Shown here piece after piece: positions 43,761-57,048 of a stretch of DNA of 64,000 nucleotides. Where the stretch lies: contig NC_080672.1 in NCBI RefSeq assembly GCF_030247195.1, positions 396,321,037 through 396,385,036 on the forward strand, given 5' to 3'. A model generated the notes under the pieces. The model did not search any database. It was not told where the DNA came from and saw only the letters and a program-made list of their open reading frames with translations. The number at the start of each line of letters is the position of its first letter. Position 1 is the stretch's first letter. The translations under genes and the position numbers were made by a program. The DNA comes from Topomyia yanbarensis. Lineage: Eukaryota; Arthropoda; Insecta; Diptera; Culicidae.

Positions 43761-46700
43761 CTTTTAAGCTGGAATTATATGTTTGTCGGGATTTCATACT
43801 TTGATTAAATAATTGGTTAAAATATTTCAATTTGAATTTAAAATGAACTGTGAGTGTCATTCTAATTGAACATGATACCTATCGACGTGGGGGAGAACAT
43901 TTATTTTCGTTTCAAGTGAATTTTCACAAGTTTGGAATAAAGATCAATTATCAATGAAGGTCTGCGAATTAAAATTATACACGTTTTTCAGCGAAATTTA
44001 AATAAAAAGAAAACAAAGATCAAACAGAAAATTAAACTTTGACAGAATGATCATTTATATTCTTGAGCGTTTTTTTTGCACTGTGGCAGACAGAATATAG
44101 ATATATTTCTATAATGCATCAATGCAAATTGGAACGATTTATGCCAAAAATCGAAATAAATATATTGATCACCGTTGTGTTCACAGTAAATTTCAAAACA
44201 TTTTGTATTCAGAAGTTTTATGTGATTTTATTCTTATTGGAACATTGCACATATTTAAAATCTATTATTTACTCTTAGCTTAGGGTATTTGTGGAGCTAA
44301 TTTCTAAGCTGTTAACATTCTGATTCAATTTGCTAACGACCAGTGTAAGTAAATTCATAAAATATTGCATTTTACGATATATATCCAATTGTCATTTGTT
44401 TGGATCTATCCCCTAAAAACAATAATTTTCTTTCGTTATTTACTTTCTTTAATGTGTGATACAATATATATGGGCAATCATTCGTGAAAATATGTTATCG
44501 ATTTATATTAACGAATTAAATGGTTCCGCTTATTCCCGCTAGATAAGCAAAAAGAAAAGAATCAAAACAATTCTTATTGTAGTTCTGTTTCTAATTCACA
44601 AAAACAACTTTAATCTGAATTGATTGAATAGATCTCAATTTATCTAAACGTGCTCTACTGTAACCCTTTGATGTGCAATTGGAATCAAGCGTGTAGAGAG
44701 AAGGAAAGAACGAGGAAATAAAAAAATGCGGGTAGATAAACACGGTAAAAAAACTTTACACATTTTATGAGCTGTCAAAAAATGGGTATTTTATTGCTTA
44801 TAACCATTGGTGCTTTTTATTCATTTCACGACTACTCGATGAGATAATGTCAATGGATATACTGATCTTAATAATAAGTTAAAAGTCATTAAGAATTATT
44901 TTAAGCGAGTTAACCTGCAAACTAAGGTTCGTAGCGGAAGCTGCAAATTACCGGCCTGCATGTTTAAACTACTGAGGATGTTGCAAATATGCGTTTGGCA
45001 TTTTTAGAGCAGCTAAAAGATCCAGCCATTAAAAATATATCCAGTTGGCGGTTTTATTTTGTTAAGTAGTTAAGGAGACAATAATGTGAAATGAATGTTA
45101 TTTTATGTTTTTTTTTTAATTCAGAAATAATTCAATTGACAGAATTTTTCATTCTGGCGCGATTTTCATGAATGGATATTTTTCACGCGATTTGTTGTAA
45201 CAGGTCTGCGAAAAATAAAGGGTAAAACATACTCAGGTTGACGTACAAAAGCTGTATTCATTTATGGATACGAACTCTTTACCCACTAAATGGGTTATTC
45301 CACTTTTATTGAAAATGCGTAGTTTTCTACGCATTAATTGGTATTTTATTTTATTAGTGTAGTTCGACAGTGCTTGTCTTTCCTACCTGATAAACTGGCT
45401 TATTTATTGCCATCTTTATTGCGAGCAAAGAAAGCCATATTTATCCAGAAGAAAGCCGAAGAGAGGATTGAAAATAACGAAATGTATGCAAGAGAAGCAT
45501 GACAATTTTTTGCATATTTTTGTCTTCTTCCGGTAACATGATGCTGCTATTTGCATTGCTGCGTTCTGATCAGCAATACACGGCTATGTTAAAAAACTGT
45601 ACAATAAAGTTAATTTAAAATTCACTGTTTATGCCATTTAATAGTCTGATTATTTCGAGAATTTTTTTATTGCTCAATAAAATGGTGAATCGACATCTTG
45701 TTGAATGGGATTTATAACATAAGTATTGTATCAAATAAAATAATTTCTTCGAGCAATTTCATCACAAGATGGCGGCTCTGCAGCATTTTCACGTCATGCG
45801 CGTTTTTTTGGAAGGGGTCCACGGTCGAAAATCTATCTCCCGTGATTTTTGACCTGGCGCCAAAAACTAAAGTTTTTCTGATTGCTTATGTCAATAGCGA
45901 TGTACGTAGGATTTTTTCGATATTTTGGTTTTAAGCGAAATGGCGCAGTTTTGAGTGAAAAAACAGAATGTCATAAAAATCTACACAAAATCGTTATTCA
46001 ATAAAAAGGTAAGCAATAAACAATTTAATCCTGCGTACCTGACTAGAAAAATCAATTTTGAATATACTGTGAAAATTTCAAAGCGACCAAAAATCATTTG
46101 CTCGAGTTACATTTCCGGCCAGTGGTTTCGAGAAAAACGCGGTTAAAGTTTACAGTACACATGGGTTATACATAAGAGGCGTTGCGGCAAAATTGAAAAT
46201 TATATTTTTGAATTGTTTTCGTTCTCCATGTTTTGGGATATCATTTTTTACATCCTAAAGCACATTTTAGACTAATAAATAAAAAATCAATTGTTTTAAA
46301 ATTCTACAGTGGAGTAACCGCTTAAACAATTTATTATTTAAGATCCATAATTGACTAAAACGTTATTTTGCTAATAATGGTGTATACTATCGAGAACGTT
46401 ATAGAGTTGTATTGTTAGGCGCTAGCCTCTCCAAGGGCTTGAAGAGCTTCTCTAACATTACACTTAGTAGTTTGTCAGTTCAGCCAAATCTGACTGTTCC
46501 AAATTAAATCAAATGCTTATAGAAAAAGAGTGGAAGCTTACATCTTTTGAAAAGTTTGTACCAGTTGCTGTTCTGCAACACATGAAAAATGCCATAAAAA
46601 TTATTTATTTGCTTCAGATAATTATGTCGTCCATGGAATAGAAATCTGAAATTTTAGGCTGGCGGGGCTTATTATACCATCCTACCCAACTAGTCTACTA

Positions 46701-48040
46701 ACCATGCATATAGAATTTGGCAGACCTACTTTGCTGAAAATGAAGTAATTCAAATTATCAGCACGATTATCCAATCATGCCTGAAATACCAAAAGTCCAG
46801 TAATTTTAATTAATAAAAATTATAATTAGTTACTTCCTATAGTCTGCCATCTGTCTGATAATGAATTGATAATTATAAATTTACAAATTGAACCTGGTAC
46901 TGGATGCAGACAAAATTTCTTGGACCAATCGTTCTGAATTATGCACAATTCTTCTTCTTCTTCACATCATTGCCCAGGCAACTACAAGAGCTTTTTGCAA
47001 CCTGCTAAATATTATTATTTTACAATAACATGTTAATCGTTGTTTTAGCAATAATCGGATTTTGGTTTCAAAGTACTACGAAAAAATCGAAAATCGACCA
47101 AAAAATAAAAGCTCCCTTAATTACTTGTGAAATGCTGTGAAAACAACTGTGCAAATGTCTCAACGTTTGTCCAGTAGATTTTGAGTTATGGTATATACCG
47201 CAAAACAAGATTTCGATGTGGCGCATGACTGAAAAGACAAAGAATCTTTGCACCCCCTTAAGTTCCGACACGATTCAAGCGATTTTTCCGTATTCAACTT
47301 TTTGCGTCATTTTGCCAAGTCATCTGTCTAGTCTCAGCTTTCACAGCTCTTTCATACCTTGTGCGTATCTGTTCTATCATAAAGAATTAAACTAAAATTT
47401 GTACTACAGCGGAAATGCAAATAGTACAAGATATGCTAGAAAATTATAAATTACGAAACAATACAAGCAAGCTCCGATAACATTTAAATAACGATCAAAA
47501 TGAGAATATTTGTAACAGTTTGTTTGCCGTCATATTTAAAAGTGTTACTTAGGCTATATGGCATGGCTTCATTTACAATTTTTTATTCAATCTTAGTTTT
47601 GAACTCTTTCAAAAGCAGTAAAAATATAAATAAACTTCCACTATCTTATGGTGTTCTTTGTGAGAAGATAACAATTTTCATCTCTGAATCCAATTATAAA
47701 ATTTCGTCCGTCAGTTTGATTCGACTTCTGCTAACCTGCAATATAACTCTTCGATGTGGCGTTTTGAAATGAGCGTGTAGCACCTTCTAGATATAGGACG
47801 AAAAAGAATATTGAAAAAAATGCATTTAAAATTCGATTACACCTGTTTTTCGTACGGGATAAAACTTGCTTACTTGCCCTCATATGGTTTGTGTGCAACA
47901 TGGGCCATAATATTGCACATAAAGTTCGAAAAGTTGATTCAAATTATTGAGATGTATGCAAGAGGAACATGGCGGCCTTTTACACTGTTTTCATTTGGCT
48001 TCAGGATGCAGCCATTTCTGCAATGACAGGTACTAACGTC
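43761..48040. other. AT-rich stretch without recognised genes
   Basis: Over 4 kb of AT-rich sequence. Short frames (for example 47500-47772, 90 codons) show no domain. It includes dispersed repeat B copy 2 and a small CAAGATGGCGGC patch at about 45767. I cannot identify a host gene. Confidence 0.4.
46968..47130 (+). repeat. Dispersed repeat B, copy 2
   Basis: CATTGCCCAGGCAACTAC, a TATTATT run, AACATGTTAATCG and a CAAAGT-ACGAAAAA-TCGAAAA-like stretch match 5406-5560 in order. Confidence 0.45.
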
Positions 48041-49429
48041 TTAGGCCGGACTAAACTCAGACCTAAAATCAAAGATAGTACCGTGTGGCGGTACCAACTA
48101 GATTCAAGCTTACCGCTATCAGAGTATTAAAGCTGCACTCCACGCTATCAAAAGTATCATAATAATGTCTAGCATTATATCTCGTCCTTCCTCCCACTCC
48201 CATCTTCTGCTGAGCCCATCCTTCCCGAGTTCACACTAACCGTAAGTGCTAAAACCTTTCCCCGGCCCATCCAACGCGAGCACGTCTTGCCCCTTTTCCC
48301 ATGATACGCAAATCATTTGCGCAAATATTGAAAAGTGCTTTTTGTTTTGCATCATAAGCGTTCTTGAATATGTACATTCATGATTTGCTGTGTGTAGTAT
48401 GTGGCATTCTGAGGCCGCTCGCCCTCGGAAGCCAGGCAAAACATTTGTGTTTTGTTACGCGCCGTGTATCAGGCGGCTCCATTGCTACGCTCGCTGCTGA
48501 TGCGCCCGCTGGCCCATTTGGGGCTATCGCCGGCCGGGGCACCACTAAGTCGTCGTAATCGCCATCGACTTGCCATGTTTGCACACGGACACCGAGAGGC
48601 TTTGCTTTGTGTGTCCTATAATACTCCACTGAAATTGGAGAAATATGTGTATGTAGTTATGCATGTAGCATCAGCAAACACCAGGGAGCGGTGCTAGAAC
48701 GATTCAAGCGGAAAGTATTCTCAAGGCACCGCACAGACGGCCTCACACCCGGCCTGGTTGCATATATATATTTTTTAGTTTTGGTTTATTTCGGGGCTGT
48801 GATTCGCAACTTTGAGGTCTTTAAATGTTACGTCGGTGATAAGTATAGGAGCTGGATGCCGGGAAGCAGGGCCCCACCACTTTGGCAGTAACATGGCTAG
48901 GAATGATAAAGCCGGGAAGTTGTCCGAACGGACGGAGCATGGGAGCTATTGGAGAGTAGTGCACGTATTTTGAATAATGTTTTGGTGGAACGATCCAAAG
49001 TGGTGAAGTGTGTTTCGAGACTACATTTCAATTGATTCTAATGTGCGCCAAGTTAAACCATCAGTATCAAGAGCTCTTACTCCTTTTGACTTATTTCAGT
49101 TTTTTGGGAATACTGCCAAACAGTATCGTCTTATTGAATTGGCACACCACACGATACGTCCGAGTGGTCTAGGTTCATGTACAACTTTTTCTATTTTCAC
49201 CGCATCTTAATATTAGTCTTTGCGATCAAGAATCACGAAATACAAATTATAATTCTTCGGTTGAAAAAAAATCTTCAACCCGTTTAGATGGAGGCGGCTG
49301 GTACTTTGTTCAATTAAAATGATGCCTATAAACATGTCAACCTAAACAATCAACAAGTAATCAATTTTGCGAAATTTGAAGATTCTTGAAGGTTTGATTA
49401 TTATTTAGATGATTTGGAATAATGTCTAA
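48041..49429. other. GC-richer patch and flanks, no gene identified
   Basis: Between about 48410 and 48620 the base composition rises sharply. The minus strand is open for 83 codons (48629-48378) and includes an acidic then Ala/Pro-rich stretch (GDYDDLVVPRPAIAPNGPAG), while the plus strand is also open. This could be an exon of an unknown host gene or a remnant of another element. No splice sites or domain could be confirmed. Confidence 0.25.
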
Positions 49430-49564
49430 CACAAATAAAACCGGATTTTGCATTTCGACTTTGTTCCGGCCAAGACGGTCTGTCATGCTACTGATGAGAC
49501 GAAGTCAGAACATAAAATCCGACTATAATTCGGATAGTTCATCAAGTATTGAAGCAGTTTGGAC

Positions 49565-50704
49565 GAAGATTACGACGAAAACGAAGAACTAATTTATTGG
49601 AGCTGTTTACATTCCTCCAGAAAAACGACTTGATTGTTCTATTACGCAGTTCCACCTAGACTCCATTGGGCGCGCTTCTTCTCAGGTAGATACAAACAAT
49701 GTGATGATAGTCCTTGGCGATTTCAACAAACCAGGACTCATGTGGGTTTCTTCTGGACGTGGTACGCTTACCCTAACCCGTTATCTTCGACAACAAATCC
49801 TGCCAGCCGCTTACTTCTGGACGGGATGGCTTTTCACGGACTAAGTCAAGTAAGCACGATTTTCAACTATCAATCTCGTTTTCTTGACCTTGTCTTCGTC
49901 AATGAGAATGCTTTGCCTGAGTGTTCAGTGAGTGAAGCTTCCAGTATGATCGTTCCTTTGGATAACTATCATTCCGCTTTAGAAATATCCATTTCCGCCA
50001 TTAGTTCACCACTATATGAAGAAGCTTTAGCTGTGAATCGTCGTAATTTTCGCAAAACTGATCTAGTAGCTCTACGCCGCTCACTGTTGCTGATTGACTG
50101 GAGTGTACTACTTGATCAAGTGGTTGTAGATGTTGCAGTTGATCTCTATAATCGGTTACTCCTTGACTGTGTTGAAAAATCTGTTCCAAATTATCAACCT
50201 CCCAGGAAGCCTCCCTGGTCGAACGCAATGCTTCGGAATCTGAAACGCATCCGTGCCAAAGCTCTACGTGCGTACACAAATCGACGATGCCCTATTCTCA
50301 AGCGCTTTTTCGCAATAGCCAGTAATGAGTACCGCTGTTATAATAAATTGCTGTACAAAGTATATGTGAACCGCATCCAACAAAACTTACGACGAAATCC
50401 GAAGGGCTTCTGGACTTTTGTCAATACGAAGAGGAAGGAAACGGGTCTTCCGTCTAGGATGGTCTACAATGGTGAAGTAGCGACTACGACGGCGACAAAG
50501 TGCTCCCTATTTGCCAGTTACTTCTTGAGTATCTTCACGACTGATGCGCCAACTGCCATCGAGCTCGACAACGCGTCCCGTGATGTTCCCGTTGCTGCGG
50601 TGGATATGGATGTATTCACCATTTCAGAACAATCGGTTCACTCTGCAATACAAAAAAACGAAATCGTCGTATGTTTCAGGACTAAGTGCCTTCAGTTGTT
50701 CTGA
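49565..50704 (+). pseudogene. T1/CR1-like LINE endonuclease and linker, frameshifted
   Basis: The first part is read in the frame giving GAVYIPPE and LGDFNKPG (49716-49727 encodes GDFN). A shift before about 49840 moves coding to the frame of 49634-50704, which carries FLDLVFVNE, LDNYHSALE (in place of SDH), PPWSNAMLRNLKRIRAKALR and NPKGFWTFVNTKRKETGLPS. An in-frame stop at 50702 ends this part before the RT. Confidence 0.72.
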
Positions 50705-50800
50705 AAAAAATGTTCGGATATTTTAGCGATTCCACTGACGCACCTTCTCAATGTGTCACTTCAGCAGTAAAAAATTCCCGATGATTGGAAGTGTTCAGTC

Positions 50801-52108
50801 ATGTTTCCGGTACACAAGAAAGGTGACAAAAGCAACATCGAGAACTACCGAGGAATCATTTCGCTGAGAGTCGATTCAAAAATTTTCGAATCGTTTATCA
50901 ACGAGGTGCTGTTCTCTGCTAGTAAACATTACATAAGTACTTGTCAGCACGGATTCTTTCCCGGTCGATCGGTGGGAACGAACCTGGTCTCCTTCACATC
51001 CTTTTGTACGGAACAAATGTCCAAACAACTGCAGGTGGACACGATCTACACAGATCTTAAGGCTACTTTCGACACTGTTAACCATGAGATACTGCTAACG
51101 AAGCTTGGAAAACTTGGATGCACTGCCCGATTCGACCGTTGGCTTCGATCACACCTTGTTCACCGTAAAGTCGTTGTTCAAATTGGTGACAAGGAATCTG
51201 AGTCCTTTTCCAACCATTCTGGAGTTCCTCAAGGTAGTGCGCTTGGTCCGCTACTGTTTTCATTGTTCGTGAATGATGTTGTTTTCGTCTTAATGCGTGG
51301 AGGGAAACTGTTCTTCGCCGACGACTTGAAAATATTTCTAATTATAAGGAAAGAAGCCGATTGCCGTGAGCTACAGTATCTCGTTGATACCTTTTATAGT
51401 TGGTGTAAAAGAAACATGATGGTTCTTAGTGTTGCTAAATGCTTTGTTATCAGCTTGCATCGAACGAGGAACATGTTTACTTTCAACTACAACATCGCTG
51501 GAACTCAGCTGCAACACGTTGATCATGTAAAAGATTTGGGCGTCATCCTTGATGAAAGGCTAATGTACACTCATCACTTCTCAGCGATCATTGACAAAGC
51601 TAATCGTCTACTAGGGTTTATGTTCAAAATATCCAACGAATTCCGGAACCCTTTGTGCTTCAAAACGTTGTATTGTTCACTGGTGCGCTCACAGTTGGAA
51701 TTCGCAAACGTCGTCTGAAGCCCCTACCATGGAATTTGGAACCAAAGAATTGAAGCCGTCCAGCGCAGATTCATAAGATATGCGTTACGTCTATTGCCTT
51801 GGAATGATCCGCTGAACTTTCCACCATACGAAGACCGTTGTCGATTACTAGGACTGCACACTTTAGAAGATCGTAGACACGCGTCGCAAGCCACCTTCGT
51901 ATCTAAGCTTCCTCTCGCCGAATATGATGTTCCCGACCTTCTATCACAAATTATCCTCTACGCACCAACCCGTGTCCTTCGTCCTCGAAAACTGTTGCAG
52001 ACTGAAATGCGTAACACTAACTACGCTACCAACAGCCCGATACTAGCAATGGTCCGTAGCTTCAACGATTTTACCGACATCTTCGACTTCGTCATTAGTT
52101 CTGCATAG
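50801..52108 (+). pseudogene. T1/CR1-like LINE reverse transcriptase, nearly intact
   Basis: The frame 50801-51718 carries FPVHKKGDKSNIENYRGI, CQHGFFPGRSVGTNL, YTDLKATFDTVNHE (motif A), SGVPQGSALGPLLFSLFVND (motif B), LFFADDLKIF (motif C) and VKDLGVILDERL. A stop at 51716 interrupts it. The C-terminal part continues to 52108 with RIEAVQRRFIRYALRLLPW and a final FDFVISSA. One nonsense change and the upstream break are the visible lesions in the RT. Confidence 0.8.
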
Positions 52109-52215
52109 TTTAGAAATCGTTTGTTATCACTTTAGGTTAATTATTTGTAATTTAGTTCATTAAGACTCATTGTCAATTGTCGTAAATTGTTAAATACATA
52201 AATACAAATACATAA

Positions 52216-53159
52216 ACTACTTGTCTCTCTTAAAATCTCTACAAAGTGACGTTTTCAGAATTTTGAAATTCCACTTGGTTACTTAGATATAGCGAGAAAC
52301 ATGATGAGAAATTGTGAGTTTTTTGCTTCAAATCACTGTATCTAGAGATTTGCTAAAGTTATATTGAAGTTTTAGATGTTTTTATGTGTGAAAATGTCTG
52401 AGGAACACAATGGCATAAACATTTTTAAAAGAAAATTACACGAAAAACACAGTTTTAGTTTTAAACTGGAAATAAAGGATATTTGGCAACACTGTAACCA
52501 AAAATAACAATTTTTTATAGATTGCCTGACTCATTTCCTCCAAAATGCATTTCACCGATTGTTTATAAACCATATGAACGCAAAGATATGAAAAAAACAT
52601 TAAAAATTGATGATTGTTTTCTGTGGAAAATTTTCCATACACGATTATGACACGTCATACAAATTTTGTCATCAATACACGTCTCTGACACGTGTGAGTG
52701 TGACTTTTGTTTACATTCATAGTAAAAACTCGCAACATAGTCAACCGATCTTCGTAATATTTGAGAGATTAATGCAGAACAGATAGAAGCATCAATTGTC
52801 TTCTTCGGATTATTTATACCATTTATAAGTTTCAAGATATTCAATCTTTAAAAATCGTTTTTCTCGAAATGTGCTAAATGGCGCTTGTCATAAGATAGCA
52901 CAACAGCGACGATTTGGTTTTGTATATAAATTATTATAGCTTTGAAAAGTATTGCTCAGATACATTTTTAGCACCTATTTATAGTTATTGTGTGACTTAG
53001 TGGAATAAATATGATTTTATTTGTGTTATTCAAACGTAATTCAACTGGAACAAACGGTATTTCACTAACTGACGGGATATTACCGTGTTCCGTTTAATTT
53101 AATACAAAACAATTAAACTTTTTATGCACAGCTCCAAAAAACTATTTTTTTCGAGAGTT
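52216..53159. other. No gene recognised
   Basis: AT-rich sequence. Short frames on the minus strand (52436-52844) lack domains. Confidence 0.35.
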
Positions 53160-53900
53160 GTACTACTGAAGCTGTAGAGTTAGGGTTTCGGAGGGGCTCC
53201 TCATCTAAACCATTCATTACAATTGCGGATAAGACGGAAAATGTCACCCACTAAAACACTGCTTAAGGTTAATTGCAGCGGGCCATGCTTCTGAATGTGA
53301 CATTCATAGTACGGTTCCATTACGTGTGGGTGCTGAGACTTCGCGATCGCGTGCATCATTACGAAGGGCTCGAGCGTTTGTGCGTTAACGTGTTCGATCG
53401 GGCGGGCGTTCGTATGTCGCGTGTGCTGGCGTGTATGTAACTTTTCATGCATAAAATCAATTTTATAGCCGTGTGTCCATTCGCATATTCGCATGTGCTC
53501 TTGGATAATCGCGCGCGGACTGTGAATCTGATACATAATTTTCGATGAATTACTCAGATGTTAAAAGACTTCCATATCACTAGAATTCCCGGTCATGTCA
53601 CTATGTAATCCAATGGATATGAGTCATTTTTTTGTCCAACTGAAAGACGTAACCGATTCATGATCGCGCGAACACGGGCGTTTGTAGGTTCACTCTTGAG
53701 ACTGTCATCGGGGGTTCACTTAGTCATCGAGGCGTTATCCTATTTACAAGATCGCGGGCTCAGAAGTGTGTGGATGATCGCGAACGTAACGAGTGTTTGT
53801 ATGTTAACGTGTTTGTTGCGTAGGCTAGCGTTTATGTTGCTTTGCGTGCACACACAGAGAAAGTTGTTGGTTGGATTGAGAGTATTTAGAACTTGATGTT
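53160..53900 (-). repeat. Dispersed repeat C, copy 3
   Basis: Read on the minus strand, the 53900-53640 part matches repeat C copy 2 (20.1-20.6 kb) and the 53540-53160 part matches copy 1 (18.15-18.74 kb), in that order. This copy therefore shows that copies 1 and 2 are parts of one longer family of at least 740 bp. No coding capacity recognised. Confidence 0.65.
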
Positions 53901-54705
53901 TCGCGATGTTTTTGATAACACATGCAGAGAACTAAAAACTGAAATTGTAGCTCTCGATATCACGCTACCTCTGAAGTGCATGCGTGCATAGTTCAAACTT
54001 TACTTCGATTTCGACTTTTTCTAAAAGTGACTTCCCAGTAGTATCTTTGATTTGAATTATTATCGCTCATCCTAATGCCAAATAACAAATAAAAAACTCT
54101 CGAAACCCGTTAAAGAAAATCATCATCACTGGAATTTTCGTTTCCACGAAACTTTTCGATAACCTTCCGTCACTTGTGTTAGTGCACTGGGAGCACGCTG
54201 CTCTGAAAATCTAACGAAATCGTCTTAGGGTCATTTGCGTGATTTTCGGTGGGTTAAATCTGTGAAGAATTCTAAAAACTGACTTTCTATTCCATAATTT
54301 TCAGATCAGCAATTCGAGAAATCGTGCTCACAGCAAGTCATGAAGAAACTGCGTTGTGGAGCGACTAAAACTATTAGTAATTCTCAAATACTGTTTAATT
54401 TTTACATCCTTATTGGGGAAAGTTGTTTAATAAGCTGTTGTAATATTGTGTAGAAAAAAAGCTAAAAATTTCTGTATTTTCTCAATCCGCAACATATAAG
54501 CCCTTAAGTATACCAATTAATTTAGGAAGCCCTGTTAACATAAACTATCGCATGAATAGGAATAGAATAACCAAAATATTGGAAGAAGTCGTTAAAATAA
54601 CCCCTTGAAAACTACCAAAAAATTGGTGTAGTTCGATGCAATTGAAAGAATATATCCTCAGAAAAGGGAATTTACCTATTAATGTGGGACACAGTGAATA
54701 ATAAA
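53901..54705. other. No gene recognised
   Basis: AT-rich sequence with no supported feature. Confidence 0.35.
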
Positions 54706-54707
54706 TA

Positions 54708-55059
54708 CAGTAAAGACCCGTTTTTATCAGCCTCAAGATGTGTTTTTAGCTGACATTGACTAAATCGGGACATATTTCTTTCCTTCTTTATAATAAACTG
54801 AAGCTGCTAAAATATTCTTCCCTTCCCTTGATCTAGTCTGATAGCTATGTCTGATTATATAAGTTTCTTTCAAAGGGACCTTCTAGCGCAAATTTAAAAA
54901 AAAAAATATATTTTTGCGTATTTGCATCTTTAAGGTAAGAAAAATATGCTCAAGAAAGAGTTTACTCAAATTCAGCCTTGTTCGTCTGCTAGAGCCCATC
55001 AAACATATTTTCATATGAGACTGATAAAATCTGGGGCTAATCAAATTGGGTCATTACTG
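54708..55059. mobile_element. TA-flanked MITE with CAGTAAAGACCCG termini, copy 2
   Basis: Same family as 34445-34868, in inverted orientation. CAGTAAAGACCCGTTTTTAT is at the left and a reversed CAGTAATGACCCAATTTG at the right. TA lies outside both ends (54706-54707 and 55060-55061). Internal blocks such as GGGACATATTT and TTAAAATATTCTTCC-like words are shared with copy 1. Confidence 0.75.
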
Positions 55060-55138
55060 TATTGTAATAAATAGGCAGTATTCGAAGAAGTTTCTTGTGG
55101 ACGAGTGTAGAACGACTTTGTTTCTACTTACTAAGGGT

Positions 55139-55841
55139 CAGCGGCGTAGCTAGAAATTTGGTTTGGTGGGGGTTTGGTGAAAATCGAACTTAATCTCCAA
55201 ATGGAATAATTCTGAAACCGTCATATTTGAAGTTTTAAAATTATGGAGAATTAATTTTTCAAAAAATAATAACAGTTCGTTTCTTTAGCAAATTTGTTGA
55301 GACTATCATTTAAATCAACTTTATTTGCAGGAATAAATACGTGTATGGAGTAAATGATCAGGACCTGCTAGAGTCAAACGGAAAACGCCATTTTTCATAA
55401 GTTTTACTCTACTTTCGGAAAGTGTTATCCTTGTTATTAATCATATTACGTTTTCGTCTCAACTCTATGCATTCCCAAAATAAAGACATGTTCAGCAAAT
55501 TTTGTTTCATGTTTCTGTGTTTCCAACTTAGCTTCCTATTAAAAAAGACCCTAATCCATATTACAGTACATCCATTGAAAAGTGAGCTCAATATGTTAGG
55601 AAATCTGAGGATTATGATTGATTTCAGAACTCTGGAATGAGTGTCTATTGGAATGTTTTCAGGGAGATATTTGATATTGATGTGATTAGACAACTGTTAG
55701 ATCAAGACCAATAGATCAGTATTGTAATATTGAATGAAGTCAGTCAGCATCAATGAATTATTCTCATCAAACCAATTTTTTTTTGGTGGGTGGCAAAGGG
55801 GTGGGGTTGAATCCTGATGCCTTCTTTTGCCTACGCCGTTG
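55139..55841. mobile_element. Possible hAT-like MITE with CAGCGGCGTAGC end
   Basis: The left end CAGCGGCGTAGCTAGAAATTT and the reversed right end CAACGGCGTAGGCAAAAG resemble each other. T-rich GGTGGG-G blocks follow at both sides. No matching target duplication was seen, and the boundaries are uncertain. Confidence 0.35.
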
Positions 55842-56099
55842 GTTATTTATGCAGCTTTTTATTTTCTAAGATATGTTTCAGATCGATCCGATCCCCACAC
55901 AACAAATAAACTTAGAAACTTTGCAGTCATAAGGTTCGCACAAATAATTTTTTTTGCATCGATAAGTGATCAAGTTCCATGTAGACAGCTTGGAATTGTT
56001 CGGCGGTTATTTCTAGTGATTGTAGATAGAAAAAGGAAATACGAAATTCGTTTTATCGAAATAATATTTGGCCAATTTAAATGCTTTACAACTACAATA

Positions 56100-56882
56100 C
56101 AATAAATAGGCGACAAAGGTTAATCCACAAACAACAAGCTATAACTTTTAAAATATTCAAAATAAATATTTGATGTCTTCAGTAAAGTAATTCTCAAAAG
56201 TAAGAGCTATAAATTTGCTGAAGACATCATATCAATACAATCACTTCCAAGAAAATTTATGAAAATATCTCACTCTTGGGGGGATTAATCAGCAAAAAAT
56301 AATACCAAAAGAAAGGCCATATTACATCCTTCAAATTCTCCGAAGATACTATTGACCTACAATTAGCCGTTTTGGCGTTAAAAATAGATTGCCTGTTTTT
56401 GGTCTTATTTGTTGCCATGGAAAATGATAAAAATCTTTCGTCCATATTTAATGATAAATATCTCTCTTGATAATAGTTCGATTTCAACATTCTATAGTTC
56501 GTTCGATAGGTATTCGTATAGGCTGTCCAAAAATATATAAATTGTTTATCTATGTTGTCAATCTCGGCAAAAAATTGAAAAAAACACCATTTTTACACTT
56601 TCAAACATTCATATATTGGAAACTAAACATCAGAATCAAAAACAAATTAATAGCGCTCTGTCTGGCTGATAGGCCTTTCATTTAAAATTGGTTTGGAAAA
56701 AATCGGTTCAGCCATTGCTGAGAAACACGAATGAGAGTTTGTCCGTTACATACACACACACACAGACATTGTCCCAAATCGTCTCGCTGAGTCGATTGGT
56801 ATATGACTCGGCCCTCCTGGTCTCGGACAAAATCTTGAAGGTTTGAGCGAATTCTATACATTTCTTTTATAAGAAATGTAAA
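56100..56882 (-). repeat. Culicine-type dispersed repeat with CA microsatellite
   Basis: A block ACATACACACACACACAGAC is followed by TCGTCTCGCTGAGTCGATTG, GGTATATGACTCGGCCCTCC and a terminal CTTTTATAAGAAATG hairpin. I associate this word order with abundant culicine repeats, and it is partly shared, reversed, with 20999-21419. The 5' limit is uncertain. Confidence 0.5.
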
Positions 56883-57048
56883 ACAAGAGTCCCTCGCATT
56901 TAGTAAAAAAACAATTAGCTTCTAATTTGGAAATAAAATTTTAATTTTTATTACCTTAATGAATTCAACGCTTCAATGTCAAAAATGAAGCCAAAAATAA
57001 GTGTATACAAAACTATTTCACACAATTAAATTAAATTTAATTTAAAAT

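Larger units (their letters stand above)
49430..52200 (+). mobile_element. T1/CR1-like LINE, copy 2 (5'-truncated)
   Basis: ORF2 runs from the early endonuclease (AVYIPPEKRLD at about 49600) through the RT to a C terminus near 52108. A short 3' UTR ends in AAATACATAAATACAAATAC-like direct repeats at about 52190-52215. Such microsatellite-like 3' ends are usual for CR1-type LINEs. The protein resembles copy 1 at 13.5 kb but is less damaged. The 5' boundary is approximate. Confidence 0.78.

Noticed and set aside
48364..48697. Plus-strand frames in the GC-rich patch at 48.4-48.7 kb as genes
   Set aside because: High GC removes stop codons on both strands, and no domain or start context favours them. 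Only the patch itself is reported.
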